From contig QXVZ01029270.1 in the NCBI GenBank assembly GCA_008931825.1, positions 1 to 27,658 on the forward strand: a DNA stretch of 27,658 bases. Direction: 5' to 3'. The notes under the pieces are model-generated. The model saw nothing but the letters and a program-made list of their open reading frames with translations. It was not told the origin of the DNA and did not search any database. The DNA is from Phallusia fumigata (taxonomy: Eukaryota; Chordata; Ascidiacea; Phlebobranchia; Ascidiidae). This document shows, piece by piece, positions 27,238 through 27,658 of this stretch (its first letter is position 1; every line of letters starts with the position of its first letter). The translations under genes and the position numbers were made by a program.

Positions 27238-27658
27238 AAGCCCTCTTCCTCGTCTTATTTATCTTAAACGAGAAAGTTTTCGTCCGAGTGAAAAATCGAT
27301 ACGGACATCTACGTGATTCAAATCACAATCCCTGATCATAAATTATTCAATTTATTGTCCTTTGAAAACGATTGCGGTTTTCAATGGACAGCGTAGATCA
27401 ATATTACTTGTGGCTGCTTTTACAACGTTGCACGTCAATCACGGGTAAACTAATCGCAACCGCAAGTGCCAGTTCGAATTCCCAGTAGAAAACAATTGTT
27501 GTTGACTCGGGGAGATGGTGACAACTCGAACCAATAAGTTAACCAATTCTTGTCCAGCCCTTATTAATCTTTTAATGCTTGGCGGCAACTGGTAACTCAA
27601 ATATAATTTAGCCTAATTACAAGAGTCCGGATTTTATAGAGTTCGCCTTAAATGTTGT
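27238..27658 (+). other. Start of the next intron
   Basis: After GTAAGC I see no further acceptor with an open exon before the window ends. Confidence 0.4.

Overview
The window looks like nuclear DNA of an invertebrate animal, most likely a sea squirt of the Ciona type. Reasons: AT-rich DNA, small exons (23 to 434 bases) with GT-AG introns, a eukaryotic tRNA-Asp, several MITE/SINE-like insertions, and diverged repeated blocks that abut single N bases, as expected when the two haplotypes of a very polymorphic animal are laid end to end. Ascidian origin is inference; nothing here proves the species.

Bases 1-12700 hold most of one plus-strand gene whose 5' end lies before the window. I could chain 22 exons with consistent phase (3073 coding bases in the window, stop at 12110-12112, about 1023 residues). 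The product has an N-terminal coiled coil, a diverged extended-Tudor-like region, long acidic and low-complexity linkers, and a C-terminal CCHC zinc knuckle followed by an Arg-rich tail. This suggests a germ-granule or RNA-binding protein, but no orthologue is recognised. Three exons of the Tudor-like region appear twice (2995-4480 and 4482-5941) on either side of an N. Reading both copies in series breaks the frame, so this is best explained as an unmerged haplotype. The introns carry two MITEs with 7-8 bp target duplications, a third probable MITE and a tRNA-derived SINE.

At 12743-13910, just past the first gene's poly(A) signal, three more open exons lead to a stop and a second AATAAA. They are either an alternative 3' end or a small following gene. 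A minus-strand tRNA-Asp(GTC) lies at 14402-14473.

Bases 14500-23500 are gene-poor. There are two weak candidates: a hydrophobic-leader exon pair on plus (16456-16803), and a three-exon minus-strand gene (20051-21029) whose cysteines are spaced like a Frizzled/ROR-type cysteine-rich domain. A tandem repeat with a period of about 188 bp, also split by an N and partly duplicated, lies at 22118-22862.

From 23520 to the end, a TATA-containing promoter leads to the signal-peptide exon of a secreted or membrane protein (23709-23832). A phase-matched exon follows at 27124-27237, and the gene runs off the window.
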